NCBI GenBank assembly: GCA_002315675.1
Contig: DCHP01000007.1
Location: forward strand, 1 to 33,628
Direction: 5' to 3'
Length of the DNA stretch: 33,628 bases
From: Rikenellaceae bacterium UBA1749
Lineage (GTDB): Bacteria; Bacteroidota; Bacteroidia; Bacteroidales; Rikenellaceae
Positions 23,768-33,382 of this stretch are shown piece by piece. A program made the translations under genes and the position numbers. Positions within the stretch are counted from its first letter, which is position 1; each line of letters starts with the position of its first letter. The notes below the pieces were generated by a model. That model saw only the letters and a list, made by a program, of their open reading frames with translations, was not told the DNA's origin and ran no database searches.

Positions 23768-24670
23768 ATGAATACGATATTAAATAAATTCCAAGGTGTG
23801 GGAGTTGCTCTTATAACTCCTTTTGACAAGAACAGAAAAATTGACAGTGAAGCTCTTAGAAGGCTTATTTACAATATTGAAGATGGAGGAGTTGACTACT
23901 TGCTGGCTTTAGGGACTACAGCTGAAACCGCAACAATGACAAAGGCTGAAAAAAATGAAGTTGTTTCATTGGTAAAACAGTATAACAAGAAGAGCATTCC
24001 TATAATGCTGGGAATGGGAGGCAATTGTACATCAGCACTGGTTGAGGAGATCAAATCAACCGATTTCAGCGGTATCGACGCTATTTTGTCAGTTACTCCA
24101 TATTACAACAAGCCATCCCAAAGAGGTCTATTTGAACATTTCTCAGCAATAGCCGAAGCATCACCTGTTCCTGTTTTCCTTTACAATGTTCCAGGAAGAA
24201 CAGGTGTCAATCTGAAACCTGAAACAGTAATTGAACTGGCAAAGAAATATAGAGGAAAAATTGTTGGCATCAAGGAAGCTAGCGGAATTGTAAGTCAGAG
24301 TGAAGAGATCGTGAAGGCACTTGGGAACGAAGACTTCTGCGTACTGTCCGGAGATGACAACAAGACACCGGAGCTAATGGCTGTTGGAGCAAGAGGAGTT
24401 ATTTCCGTAAGTGTCAATGCATTCCCTCAAAAGGTGAAGACAATGGTTGATGCCATAATGCATGGTGACAAGAGCACTGCCAACAGAGTTTACAATCAAT
24501 TGTATGAAACAACTGAACTTCTATTCAAAGAAGGAAACCCAACTGGAATAAAGGCTGCATTGTCCATTCTAGGGGTAATCGACAACAATCTAAGATTACC
24601 TCTTGTTCCTGCCTCTGAAAGTTTGTTTGAAGAGATACGAAACCAAATCCAGAAGGATAACCTATGTTAA
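23768..24670 (+). CDS. dapA: 4-hydroxy-tetrahydrodipicolinate synthase
   Basis: This encodes 300 aa from the ATG at 23768 (MNTILNKFQGVGVALITPFD). An in-frame ATG 24 bp earlier overlaps the -7 box. DapA condenses pyruvate with aspartate semialdehyde, the first step to diaminopimelate and lysine. The Schiff-base lysine is Lys169 (VGIKEASG). Thr50-Thr51 (GTTAE) and Tyr139 (FLYNVPGRTG) complete the catalytic relay, and the PGRTG arginine for the dicarboxylate is present. These residues favour DapA over sialic-acid lyase. The gene overlaps the DUF4919 gene by 7 bp. Confidence 0.95.
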   Translation: MNTILNKFQGVGVALITPFDKNRKIDSEALRRLIYNIEDGGVDYLLALGTTAETATMTKAEKNEVVSLVKQYNKKSIPIMLGMGGNCTSALVEEIKSTDFSGIDAILSVTPYYNKPSQRGLFEHFSAIAEASPVPVFLYNVPGRTGVNLKPETVIELAKKYRGKIVGIKEASGIVSQSEEIVKALGNEDFCVLSGDDNKTPELMAVGARGVISVSVNAFPQKVKTMVDAIMHGDKSTANRVYNQLYETTELLFKEGNPTGIKAALSILGVIDNNLRLPLVPASESLFEEIRNQIQKDNLC

Positions 24671-25398
24671 GGAAAGAAATATATTTCTTTTGCCTTGTCT
24701 TCAGTTGTCTTGTCAATGCGTTTAACAGCAACGCTCAGGGAGTGGATTTCTCCAGAGTTGAATTTGAGGTCAATAATCCTTTGTCAAAATTCTACTACCC
24801 TTCCCTATACAGCAGATACGTTATGCTGGATACGACACTGACTGACAAAGAGTATTATTACCTGTACTACGGATTTCCAGCTCAGGATGATTATAAGCCA
24901 CTACTTATAAATCCTCTTTCCGATTCATTGAGAACGGTTCTTGACAACAGAAGGAATCATTCGGCAGATGTATTCTTCACAGCCATAGACTATGCAAAAA
25001 AAATACTTCAGACAGAGCCTTTCAATCTACGTGAGATAAATGTGCTCATTTATGCATATGAGATGCTGGGAAACAGGGATGCCGCATTGAAGGAAGCATA
25101 CAGGTTTAGGATGATAACGAAAGTAATCACCTCCACAGGCAATGGGGAAACAGCAAAAACCCCATGGTGGGTTACATATCCTTCCCATGCAGATGACATA
25201 CTGGCCATGAGAAAATACACGGCGAACAAGACTGTCGCAATTAGCCGGGATGTAGTGTACATCCAGGCGCACGGGGAGAACAAAAAAAGAAGCAACGTCT
25301 TTTACTTCAATTATTCGTTGCAATATCTCAAAAAACCTGAGTATCTTTATGACCAGAATGGTAATAAGATTAAACAAGGTAAAAAACGTCTCTTCTAA
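24664..25398 (+). CDS. DUF4919 domain-containing secreted protein
   Basis: This encodes 244 aa. A signal peptide (about 1-25, ending near NSNAQ) is followed by a single domain that I recognise as DUF4919, with YYLYYGFPAQDDYKPL and the helical ALKEAYRFRMITKVI. The helical middle (about 95-150) resembles a TPR-like repeat. Its ATG lies within the last codons of dapA (7-bp overlap), and lpdA follows after 14 bp, so it is translationally coupled in the operon. The family is found in Bacteroidota and has no known function. Confidence 0.85.
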   Translation: MLRKEIYFFCLVFSCLVNAFNSNAQGVDFSRVEFEVNNPLSKFYYPSLYSRYVMLDTTLTDKEYYYLYYGFPAQDDYKPLLINPLSDSLRTVLDNRRNHSADVFFTAIDYAKKILQTEPFNLREINVLIYAYEMLGNRDAALKEAYRFRMITKVITSTGNGETAKTPWWVTYPSHADDILAMRKYTANKTVAISRDVVYIQAHGENKKRSNVFYFNYSLQYLKKPEYLYDQNGNKIKQGKKRLF

Positions 25399-25412
25399 AG
25401 TTTTTTCTAAAT

Positions 25413-26804
25413 ATGTACGATATTATTGTTCTCGGAGGTGGTCCAGGTGGATACTCTTCCGCTATCAAGGCTGCAAAGGCAGGACTGAAAGTTGCTCTTA
25501 TTGAGAAAGAGAATCTTGGTGGCGTATGTCTGAACTGGGGATGCATTCCGACAAAATCCTTGCTTAAAAGTTCCTCTGTCTTCTATGAAGTAACGAAAGG
25601 GTCATTACAGGGCATTATTTCTGCCGAGCTCACTGCAGATATTAATGTCATGGTACAGAGAAGCCGCCAGATATCATCAGATATGGCAAAGGGAATCGCA
25701 TTCCTTGTAAAAAAGCACGGAATTGATCTATATTACGGATCAGGTGAAATAATCTCAAAAGGGACCATTTCCATAAAGGGAATCACCGGTGAGAACAGCA
25801 CTACTGGTGAAGATTGTACAATTATTGGTGGCAAGAACATAATAATAGCAACTGGCGCTGGGCCTCGTCATTTCGATACGATTCCGGTAGACGGAAAGAA
25901 CATTATTGATTCAAAAGGAGCCCTTCAGATTGACCATATTCCCGAGAGCATAATAATCGTAGGATCGGGAGCAATTGGAGCTGAATTTGCAACATTCTTC
26001 TCGCAAATAGGTTCAAAGGTTACACTTGTTGAATATGCAGAGCGTATAACGCCACTTGAAGACACTGAAATTTCATCAGCCATAGAGCGCTCCATGAGAA
26101 AGGCAGGAATAAAGACACTTGTCGGAACATCTGTCAGAAAGGCTGAAGTCAAAGACGGAAAATGCCACGTCCTGATCGAAAGCAGGAAGGGAGAGGAAAT
26201 CATTGAGTCGGAGATGGTACTTTCAGCAGTAGGAATCTCAGCAAACATTGAGGATATCGGACTTGAGAATATTGCAGTCAAATGCGAAAAGGGAAGAATT
26301 GCAGTTGACAATCACTTCCGCACAAATGTAGAAGGGATATACGCAATAGGCGATGTTATACCTACTACAGCACTGGCCCACGTTGCGGTCAAGGAAGGCG
26401 AAATAGCAGTCGCAGATATTCTTGGAGAGGAAATTACACCTATTGACTATTCAAATATTCCATCATGTATTTTTACTCATCCTGAAATAGCATCAGTCGG
26501 TCTGACCGAAACTCAGGTAAAGAAAAAGTGTGTTGAATACATTGTCGGCAGATTCTCATACATGGCCTCAGGCAAAGCTGCATCAAGCGGAATGAAAGAC
26601 GGACTTGTCAAGCTTATCTTTGAAGCAGACAATCACAGATTGATCGGAGCCCATCTATGCGGAAATGACGTAGCAGAAATGATCGGTGAATGTGCCCTGG
26701 CAATAGCAAACGGCAACACTGCAGAGCAGTTGTCATCACTTGTACATGCGCATCCGACAATGCATGAAGCTATAATGGAAGCAGCCCGCAATGCAATAGA
26801 CTAA
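25413..26804 (+). CDS. lpdA: Dihydrolipoyl dehydrogenase
   Basis: This encodes 463 aa, the FAD-dependent E3 of 2-oxo-acid dehydrogenase or glycine-cleavage complexes, oxidising dihydrolipoamide with NAD+. The N-terminal FAD motif is VLGGGPGGYSSA. The redox disulfide is Cys39/Cys44 in GGVCLNWGC. The NAD motif is IIVGSGAIGAEFA, the second FAD motif is YAIGDV, and the His-Glu acid/base pair lies in HAHPTMHEAIMEA at the C-terminus. No E1 or E2 gene is adjacent, so the partner complex is encoded elsewhere. It sits in the dapA-dnaB gene string with gaps of 14 and 32 bp. Confidence 0.95.
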   Translation: MYDIIVLGGGPGGYSSAIKAAKAGLKVALIEKENLGGVCLNWGCIPTKSLLKSSSVFYEVTKGSLQGIISAELTADINVMVQRSRQISSDMAKGIAFLVKKHGIDLYYGSGEIISKGTISIKGITGENSTTGEDCTIIGGKNIIIATGAGPRHFDTIPVDGKNIIDSKGALQIDHIPESIIIVGSGAIGAEFATFFSQIGSKVTLVEYAERITPLEDTEISSAIERSMRKAGIKTLVGTSVRKAEVKDGKCHVLIESRKGEEIIESEMVLSAVGISANIEDIGLENIAVKCEKGRIAVDNHFRTNVEGIYAIGDVIPTTALAHVAVKEGEIAVADILGEEITPIDYSNIPSCIFTHPEIASVGLTETQVKKKCVEYIVGRFSYMASGKAASSGMKDGLVKLIFEADNHRLIGAHLCGNDVAEMIGECALAIANGNTAEQLSSLVHAHPTMHEAIMEAARNAID

Positions 26805-26836
26805 TCAATTCAATTAACCGTTGGTATAAAGAAATT

Positions 26837-28414
26837 ATGGCAAAGAAGAAGACTCAGACTGCAAGTGCTGAACTAACAGACGAACAGAAAAAGGAAAATT
26901 TACAGACTGCCGGGCAGATGCTTGGTGTGGTACCACCACAGGCAATTGAAATCGAGCAGGCTGTTCTTGGTGCACTCATGCTTGAAAAAAGCGCAGTGAC
27001 AAACGTTCAGGAAATTCTGCGTCCTGAAGCATTTTACAAGGACACTCACAGAATCATCTATGAAGCTATACAGGATCTGTCACTTGCTTCAGAGCCTATA
27101 GATTTATACACAGTTGCCAATAGACTACTTCAGAAAAACCAGCTGAAGGAAATAGGTGGGAACAGCTATCTGACCGAATTATGTCAGAAGGTCGGTTCTG
27201 CCGCAAACCTTGAATACCACGCAAGAATCGTTCTGGATAAATTTATTCAGAGGGAACTGATTGCAGGGGCAACTGACATACAGAAAAAGGCTTTTTCAGA
27301 GCAGTTCACAGCTCAGGAATTATTGACCAATGCAGAAAGTGTTATTTTCAATATTTCTCAGGGCAATTTAAGCAATGAGGTAAAAAGTGGTCGTGATGTT
27401 TTGACCGAGGCTTTGAAGGTTATTGAGTCAAACCGAGACAAACCTGATGGAATGAACGGAGTTCCGTCCCACTACAGGGAAATAGACAGAATGACACTGG
27501 GATGGCAGCCATCAGATCTTATTATCATTGCTGCACGTCCTGCAATGGGTAAGACAGCTTTCGTTCTTTCAATGGCCAGGAATATTGCAGTTGAATACAA
27601 CAAGCCGGTAGGAATTTTCTCTCTTGAAATGTCTTCTGTACAATTGATGACACGTCTTATTGTAGGTGAAAGTGAACTTGACAGCAAAAAACTAAAAAGT
27701 GGGAGGCTGACTCCAGACGAATGGACACATCTTGAGAATTCCGTAAAAAAACTTCAGAATGCCCCGCTTTGGATTGATGAGACTCCCGGACTTTCGATTT
27801 TCGAGTTCAGGTCAAAGGCAAGAAAACTAAGATACCAGCAGAAAGTCGAAATAATAATAGTTGACTACCTGCAACTTATGACAACAGGACTTAGTGATGG
27901 CCGTGGAAACCGAGAACAGGAAGTGGCAATGATTTCACGTTCACTCAAGGCTATTGCCAAGGAACTGAAGATTCCAATCATTGCACTTGCACAGCTTAAC
28001 CGTGCTACAGAGGCACAGGGTGGAGGCAAGAGACCTCAGATGAGTAACCTGCGTGAATCCGGTTCAATTGAGCAGGATGCAGATATTGTTGCATTCATCC
28101 ATCGTCCTGAGTATTATAACCTGGACCTTGAGAATGGAGGATCATCTGCAGGTGTAGCTGAAATAATATTTGCAAAACACCGTAATGGCGAAGTCGGTAC
28201 TGTAACATTAAGATTCATTGCCGACAGGGTCAAATTTACGGACTGGGATGATACCGGATTCATAAATAACAGTGGTTCATCCAACAATAGTCAAAAAAAT
28301 GACTCATACAGTTACGTGGACTCAGGATATGAAAACCAGAATCCAGACCTTAATGGTTTTTCTGGCGGAGGAGCACTTGGAAATTATGGCAATGATCCTG
28401 ACGCCGCATTCTAA
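26837..28414 (+). CDS. dnaB: Replicative DNA helicase DnaB
   Basis: This encodes 525 aa. It is the hexameric helicase of the replication fork. The N-terminal domain (about 30-135, AIEIEQAVLGALML) precedes a linker and a RecA-like C-terminal domain with Walker A ARPAMGKT (233-240) and Walker B IIIVDYLQLM. Further conserved motifs are ALAQLNR, LRESGSIEQDADIVAFIHR and FAKHRNGEVG. There is no intein interrupting the Walker or DYLQLM motifs. The last 55 residues are a low-complexity Asn/Ser/Gly-rich tail. It follows lpdA by 32 bp and precedes the GH20 gene by 38 bp. Confidence 0.98.
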   Translation: MAKKKTQTASAELTDEQKKENLQTAGQMLGVVPPQAIEIEQAVLGALMLEKSAVTNVQEILRPEAFYKDTHRIIYEAIQDLSLASEPIDLYTVANRLLQKNQLKEIGGNSYLTELCQKVGSAANLEYHARIVLDKFIQRELIAGATDIQKKAFSEQFTAQELLTNAESVIFNISQGNLSNEVKSGRDVLTEALKVIESNRDKPDGMNGVPSHYREIDRMTLGWQPSDLIIIAARPAMGKTAFVLSMARNIAVEYNKPVGIFSLEMSSVQLMTRLIVGESELDSKKLKSGRLTPDEWTHLENSVKKLQNAPLWIDETPGLSIFEFRSKARKLRYQQKVEIIIVDYLQLMTTGLSDGRGNREQEVAMISRSLKAIAKELKIPIIALAQLNRATEAQGGGKRPQMSNLRESGSIEQDADIVAFIHRPEYYNLDLENGGSSAGVAEIIFAKHRNGEVGTVTLRFIADRVKFTDWDDTGFINNSGSSNNSQKNDSYSYVDSGYENQNPDLNGFSGGGALGNYGNDPDAAF

Positions 28415-28452
28415 TTTGCACAGAAGAGTATAAAATCCTCATAAGGTATATC

Positions 28453-30771
28453 ATGGAAAAGTTATTCATAACGGTTGCAACCGTTCTAGCTCTAATGGTT
28501 TCTTGCCAGAGTAAAAAAGAAATCATGGTTATTCCTGAGCCAAACAGTATAGAAAGGAATTACGGATACCTTAACTTCAAAAAGATAGACGGTATTATTT
28601 CAGACAATACAGGAAACGACGAAGCGGCCAAGTTCATAGCTGAAAGTCTGAGCAGTTTCACAGGAGAAAAGATAATTGAGAAGGACAGTTCAGAACGGCC
28701 GATAAGACTAATATACAACAACAATATCAAATCCGAAGGATATATACTTGATGTATCAAGAAAAGGAATCACTATCCAGTCACCGGATTATGCCGGATAC
28801 ATCCATGGCATGTACACTCTTATGCAGCTTATGCCGAATGAACTATGGGGGGATTCCACAAAAATCTATCCCGAGATAATAAAAATACCATGTTGTACCA
28901 TTGAAGATAGCCCAAGGTTCAGTTATAGAGGACTTCATCTTGATGTATCCCGTCACTTTTTCACAAAAGATGAGATCAAAAGATATATAGAGATACTTGC
29001 TATTCACAAATTAAACAGATTCCACTGGCATCTGACAGATGATCCCGGCTGGAGACTTGAAATCAGGAAATATCCGCTTCTTACATCCGTTGCAGCATGG
29101 AGAGCAGACAGAAGCGGGGACTACAAATGGGATGTAGCGGATCCTCAGGCAGACGGAGAAATATGCGAATATGGAGGATACTACACACAGGATGATGCCA
29201 GGGAGATTGTCAGATATGCAAAGGAACGAGCAATTGAGGTAATCCCGGAAATAGAGTTTCCAGGTCACTCCTGCGAAGTGTTTTCAGCATACCCTACTCT
29301 TTCATGTTCAGGCAAAAGTCAACCAGTTCCAACCGGTGGAGGCCCAGGGTACAGCAAATCTCCATCATCAGTATTCTGCGCCGGTAAGGAAGAAGTATTC
29401 GAGTTTGTAAAGGATGTATTGACTGAAGTGGTTGAAATTTTTCCAGATGCGCCATATATCCACATCGGAGGGGATGAAGTCAGCAAACTGGCATGGAAAC
29501 AGTGCCGTAATTGCCAACGACGGATGAACAATGAGGGACTTCAAAGCGAAGCGGAACTTCAGAGTTATTTCATAAAAAGGGTCGAGAAGATTGCCGAAGA
29601 TTTAGGAAAGCCTATAATCGGATGGGACGAAATCCTTGAAGGAGGTATTGCACCAAATGCCACTATCATGAGCTGGAGAGGTATCTCTGGTGGAATACAG
29701 GCAGCAAAGGAAGGACATGATGTAATTATGACACCTGGTTCACATCTATACTTTGATCATCTGCAGAATAACCCTGCAAGCGAACCTGCAGGATCAGGAT
29801 ACCTGACAACCAGGAAAGTATACAGTTATGAGCCAATACCCGAAGAATTGAATGAAGAGGAAGCAAAACATGTTCTTGGAGCTCAAGCTAACCTATGGAC
29901 TGAGAATGTATGGACATTTGACCACGTTACATATATGGCCCTACCAAGAGCATGCGCCTTGTCAGAGGTTGTATGGTCAAATACAAAGGACTGGAACGAT
30001 TTTTCAAGACGCCTTTCAAATCACCAGCGAAGGCTGGAAAACAATGGATTTGTATGCCATAGAGGATGCACCGATATAGAGATAAATGCAACATATTCCG
30101 ATGGGAAATATATTGTCAGTATGGACGACCAGATTTATGGAGCTGAAATCCATTACACCCTTGATGGAAGCGAACCATGTATTGACTCAAAAAAATACAA
30201 CGGACCGATAACAATAAGCAGGAGCACTTTAATAAAAGCATTGCTGTTCCAGGATGGATATGCGATTTCAAGTGTACCTACAGTCCAGAATATTTCATAC
30301 CACAAGGGAATCGGAAAGAGAATTATTTACAACACCCCAGTTTCAAAGGAGTATTCAGGCAAGGGAGATATAACACTCATTGATGGACTTAACAGTCCAC
30401 TTGACCTTAGTTCAAATTTGCTTCAGGGATTCTGCGAGCACAACTTTGATGTAACCATAGACCTGGAGGAAGCCACAGAAATCAATTCATTATCGGTTGG
30501 GTTCATACAGTCTGTCGGAGCATGGGTATACCTTCCGTCAAGACTTAAGGTATATACAAGCCATGACGGTGAGAATTTTGAAGAAATAACTTCCATAGAA
30601 ATTGAGAACAACCCGGAAGAAGAACCTCTTTGCAGAAGGGATGTAAAGGTCAGCTTCAACACAAATGCCAGATTCGTGAAAGTAATCGGAGTAAATGAAG
30701 TTACAGAACCTGGGCTGCCTGGCGGAGGGAAAATAAACTGGATATTTGCGGATGAAGTTGCTGTTGATTAA
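28453..30771 (+). CDS. GH20 beta-N-acetylhexosaminidase, lipoprotein
   Basis: This encodes 772 aa. A lipoprotein signal ends in MVSC (Cys18). A GH20b domain (about 25-150) is followed by the GH20 barrel (about 155-515) with RGLHLDVSRHFF, HWHLTDDPGW and the catalytic pair Asp341-Glu342 in HIGGDEV. A chitobiase-type C-terminal beta domain (about 560-630, IHYTLDGSEPC) and an F5/8-type discoidin-like domain (about 640-772) complete it. Catalysis is by substrate-assisted retention on terminal GlcNAc or GalNAc. It probably trims host or bacterial glycans at the cell surface. It is the last gene of the run from ligA, with a terminator 45 bp after the stop. Confidence 0.95.
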   Translation: MEKLFITVATVLALMVSCQSKKEIMVIPEPNSIERNYGYLNFKKIDGIISDNTGNDEAAKFIAESLSSFTGEKIIEKDSSERPIRLIYNNNIKSEGYILDVSRKGITIQSPDYAGYIHGMYTLMQLMPNELWGDSTKIYPEIIKIPCCTIEDSPRFSYRGLHLDVSRHFFTKDEIKRYIEILAIHKLNRFHWHLTDDPGWRLEIRKYPLLTSVAAWRADRSGDYKWDVADPQADGEICEYGGYYTQDDAREIVRYAKERAIEVIPEIEFPGHSCEVFSAYPTLSCSGKSQPVPTGGGPGYSKSPSSVFCAGKEEVFEFVKDVLTEVVEIFPDAPYIHIGGDEVSKLAWKQCRNCQRRMNNEGLQSEAELQSYFIKRVEKIAEDLGKPIIGWDEILEGGIAPNATIMSWRGISGGIQAAKEGHDVIMTPGSHLYFDHLQNNPASEPAGSGYLTTRKVYSYEPIPEELNEEEAKHVLGAQANLWTENVWTFDHVTYMALPRACALSEVVWSNTKDWNDFSRRLSNHQRRLENNGFVCHRGCTDIEINATYSDGKYIVSMDDQIYGAEIHYTLDGSEPCIDSKKYNGPITISRSTLIKALLFQDGYAISSVPTVQNISYHKGIGKRIIYNTPVSKEYSGKGDITLIDGLNSPLDLSSNLLQGFCEHNFDVTIDLEEATEINSLSVGFIQSVGAWVYLPSRLKVYTSHDGENFEEITSIEIENNPEEEPLCRRDVKVSFNTNARFVKVIGVNEVTEPGLPGGGKINWIFADEVAVD

Positions 30772-30781
30772 CAGGAATCCG

Positions 30782-30789
30782 TATATTTG
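30782..30789 (+). promoter_or_regulatory. Possible -7 box after the GH20 gene
   Basis: TATATTTG, a full TAnnTTTG match, has TTG at 30758-30760, 21 bp upstream. It would start a transcript near 30794, just before the hairpin at 30816. Such matches also arise by chance in A/T-rich DNA. Confidence 0.3.
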
Positions 30790-30815
30790 CATTAAATTTT
30801 AAAACCTATCTATTC

Positions 30816-30860
30816 ACTGCTTGGTGGAAAGACATTCTTCCAAGCAGTTTTAGTGTTTTT
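30816..30860 (+). terminator. Terminator after the GH20 gene (or leader hairpin of thrBC)
   Basis: ACTGCTTGG at 30816-30824 pairs perfectly with CCAAGCAGT at 30840-30848 around a 15-nt loop. A T-rich run (TTTTAGTGTTTTTG) follows. It lies in the 210-bp gap before thrB. The rest of that gap (30861-30981) is A/T-rich with no clear -7 box and no threonine-rich leader peptide that I can find. Confidence 0.75.
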
Positions 30861-30981
30861 GCAAAGTTGTTGGCGAACTGAAATAGCAAATAACATTTTT
30901 GGGGAAGACCACGCAAAGACAAATTACTCGGGATAATGGTTTGATTGGAGTTATATTATATCATATTATAAAAGATTATTG

Positions 30982-31908
30982 ATGAAAAGTATTAAAGTAT
31001 TTGCCCCAGCGTCAATTGCAAACATGGGATGCGGATTTGACGTAATGGGAATGTCAATGGATGCAACAGGCGACACGCTGAAAATTGAGATAGAAGATGG
31101 TGTCGGTCTTGAGATAAACAATCAAAGCGGTATCGAATTACCGGATAATATTGAAAGCAATGTAATAACACCTGCCATCATGGCATTTCTTGCAGCATAC
31201 GGAGAACCTAAAAAGGTCAAGGTTGATATTCTTTCAAAAATACGTCCTGGGAGTGGAATCGGTTCAAGTGCAGCATCTTCCGTCGCAGCCGTATTCGGGC
31301 TTAACGAACTTCTTGGAAGACCATTTTCAGAGGACCAGCTTGTTGAATTTGCAATGGAGGGTGAAAAGTTAATCAGTGGCGGTGTTGCGCATGCTGACAA
31401 TGTTGCTCCATCATTAATCGGAGGTGTTGTCCTAATAAGAGGATATCAGCCTCTTGATATAGTAAAATTGCCAATGCCATCAAAATTCCATTGCACCGTG
31501 GTTCATCCCAATATAATGGTAAGCACAAAAATGGCAAGAGAGGTAATGCCTAAGGAAATACCGGTAAGACATGCTGTTCGTCAATGGGGTAATGTCGGAG
31601 GACTTGTTGCAGGACTTGCACTTGGTGATGTCGAACTGGTCGGAAGGTCTATGGTAGATATCGTTGCAGAGCCATACAGGCAGGGATTCATTCCTGGATT
31701 TGAGATACTAAGAAACAAAGTAACAAAAATTGGCGCACTTGCAATGAACATCTCAGGATCTGGCCCTTCTGTATTTGCAATTTCAGAAGACAGTAAAATA
31801 GCGGAGAAAATCGGAACTGTTATGAAAGAGCATTTTGCCTTCCTTCATATTGATTCTAATGTTTATGTTGCACGCGTTGGCGGGGCCGGTGCAAGAGTTA
31901 TAGAATAA
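30982..31908 (+). CDS. thrB: Homoserine kinase
   Basis: This encodes 308 aa from the ATG at 30982; the TTG immediately before it is less likely. ThrB phosphorylates homoserine, the penultimate step to threonine. It is a GHMP kinase: the N-terminal VFAPASIANMGCGFDVMG and the ATP-binding PGSGIGSSAAS (89-99) are textbook, and the C-terminal NISGSGPSVFAI is the third GHMP motif. It precedes thrC by 19 bp, so the two are one operon. The aspartokinase/homoserine dehydrogenase gene often found upstream is not here; a GH20 gene occupies that place. Confidence 0.96.
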   Translation: MKSIKVFAPASIANMGCGFDVMGMSMDATGDTLKIEIEDGVGLEINNQSGIELPDNIESNVITPAIMAFLAAYGEPKKVKVDILSKIRPGSGIGSSAASSVAAVFGLNELLGRPFSEDQLVEFAMEGEKLISGGVAHADNVAPSLIGGVVLIRGYQPLDIVKLPMPSKFHCTVVHPNIMVSTKMAREVMPKEIPVRHAVRQWGNVGGLVAGLALGDVELVGRSMVDIVAEPYRQGFIPGFEILRNKVTKIGALAMNISGSGPSVFAISEDSKIAEKIGTVMKEHFAFLHIDSNVYVARVGGAGARVIE

Positions 31909-31927
31909 GAATAAAAGATTTTTTTTT

Positions 31928-33253
31928 ATGAAGTTCTATAGCACAAGGGATTTATGCAAATCCCGATTGTATTCACTACGTGATGCAGCCTTTCTTGGAC
32001 TTGCACCTGACAAAGGACTATTTATGCCTGAGAAGTTTCCGCAGGTTAATATCAGAAAAATTGAAGAGTTGTCTGAAATTTCATTTGCAGAAATGGCTTC
32101 CTATATTGCATCACTGATATTCGGGGATGATATTAAGGAAGAAGATATACGTTCTCTCATAAAAGATGCATATGATTTTCCTGTTCCCATAAAAGAGGTT
32201 GAACCCGGGAAATATACACTGCAGCTATACCATGGTCCCACATTTGCATTCAAGGATTTCGGTGCAAGATTTATGGGTCGTTTTATGGGAAAACTTAAAA
32301 ATGACGAAAAGACTGAATCAGACAAAAAAAGAAATGACAATATTATTGTACTTACAGCAACATCAGGAGATACTGGAAGTGCAGTGGCACATGGATTCTG
32401 GAAAGTAAAAGGTGTCAAGGTTATTATTCTGTTCCCTGAAGGGAAAGTCAGTGATTTCCAACAAGCCCAGATGACATCACTTGGAGTGAATATTTTTCCT
32501 GTCAGTGTCAAGGGAAATTTTGATGATTGTCAGAGACTTGTAAAAAACATGTTCAACGACACTGAATTAAGGGACAAGATCAATATAACAAGTGCCAATT
32601 CCATTAACATACTTAGGTGGATTCCACAATCCTTCTATTATTTCTGGGGATACTGCAAGTGGAAAAAAATGACAATGTCAGACGAAGCACCTGACATTGT
32701 AGTTCCAAGTGGAAATTTCGGAAATATTACAGCCGCCATGCTTGCATGGAAAATGGGTATGCCTGTCAGAAGGTTTATTGCAGGGACAAATGCAAATGAC
32801 GAAGTAACCAGGTTCCTCAATGGCGAAGACTATTCACCTAAAGATTCCGTGCAGACAGTTGCAAATGCCATGGACGTTGGAGCTCCAAGCAATTTTGAAA
32901 GGATGATTAATCTGTTCAGCGAAAGTTGTGAAGATGTACGCAAACTGACAAAGGGATTCAGTTATTCAGATAATGAAATAAAGGAGGAAATTTCGCGCCT
33001 CTATAACCTAAGTGGGTATGAGTCAGATCCGCACAGCGCTGTGGGTAGCCTGGCATATGATGATGCCGGAGCTGAAGGCTTTTATGTATCAACTGCGCAC
33101 AGCGCAAAATTTGCAAATGTTCTGAAAGATAGTATTGGGAAAGATCCTGTTATTCCTGAAATATTTGAGACAATAAAGAAAAAGGAACGGAACTATATAA
33201 GCATGAATGTAAGTGACCAGCAATTAAGAGAGTATATTTTCTCTATAAATTGA
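31928..33253 (+). CDS. thrC: Threonine synthase
   Basis: This encodes 441 aa, PLP-dependent, converting O-phosphohomoserine to threonine. The PLP lysine is Lys109 in TFAFKDFGARF. The phosphate-binding region includes TATSGDTGSAVAHGF and VPSGNFGNITAA. The N-terminal MKFYSTRDLCKSRLYSLRDA is the normal start for the longer, plant-unlike class of ThrC. It follows thrB by 19 bp. A 7-bp inverted repeat (CATTCTG/CAGAATG, 33282-33311) lies 28 bp after the stop but has no T-run, so termination is unclear. Confidence 0.97.
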   Translation: MKFYSTRDLCKSRLYSLRDAAFLGLAPDKGLFMPEKFPQVNIRKIEELSEISFAEMASYIASLIFGDDIKEEDIRSLIKDAYDFPVPIKEVEPGKYTLQLYHGPTFAFKDFGARFMGRFMGKLKNDEKTESDKKRNDNIIVLTATSGDTGSAVAHGFWKVKGVKVIILFPEGKVSDFQQAQMTSLGVNIFPVSVKGNFDDCQRLVKNMFNDTELRDKINITSANSINILRWIPQSFYYFWGYCKWKKMTMSDEAPDIVVPSGNFGNITAAMLAWKMGMPVRRFIAGTNANDEVTRFLNGEDYSPKDSVQTVANAMDVGAPSNFERMINLFSESCEDVRKLTKGFSYSDNEIKEEISRLYNLSGYESDPHSAVGSLAYDDAGAEGFYVSTAHSAKFANVLKDSIGKDPVIPEIFETIKKKERNYISMNVSDQQLREYIFSIN

Positions 33254-33331
33254 CTTGTAACCTGATGCCTGATAATATGTACATTCTGATAATCCAATTG
33301 CATACAGAATGAGAATTTGACAACATATTGC

Positions 33332-33355
33332 AACCTTTTTCTACAATTTCCGGTC
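33332..33355 (+). promoter_or_regulatory. ECF-sigma-type promoter of the DUF6249 gene
   Basis: AACC at 33332-33335 (in GCAACC) and GTC at 33353-33355 (in CGGTCTAAT) are separated by 17 bp. This matches the AAC...GTC layout of extracytoplasmic-function sigma-factor promoters. The predicted start near 33363 is about 20 nt before the ATG at 33383. No TAnnTTTG box is found in this gap. Confidence 0.6.
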
Positions 33356-33382
33356 TAATAGTAAAAAAGACACTTTAATATC

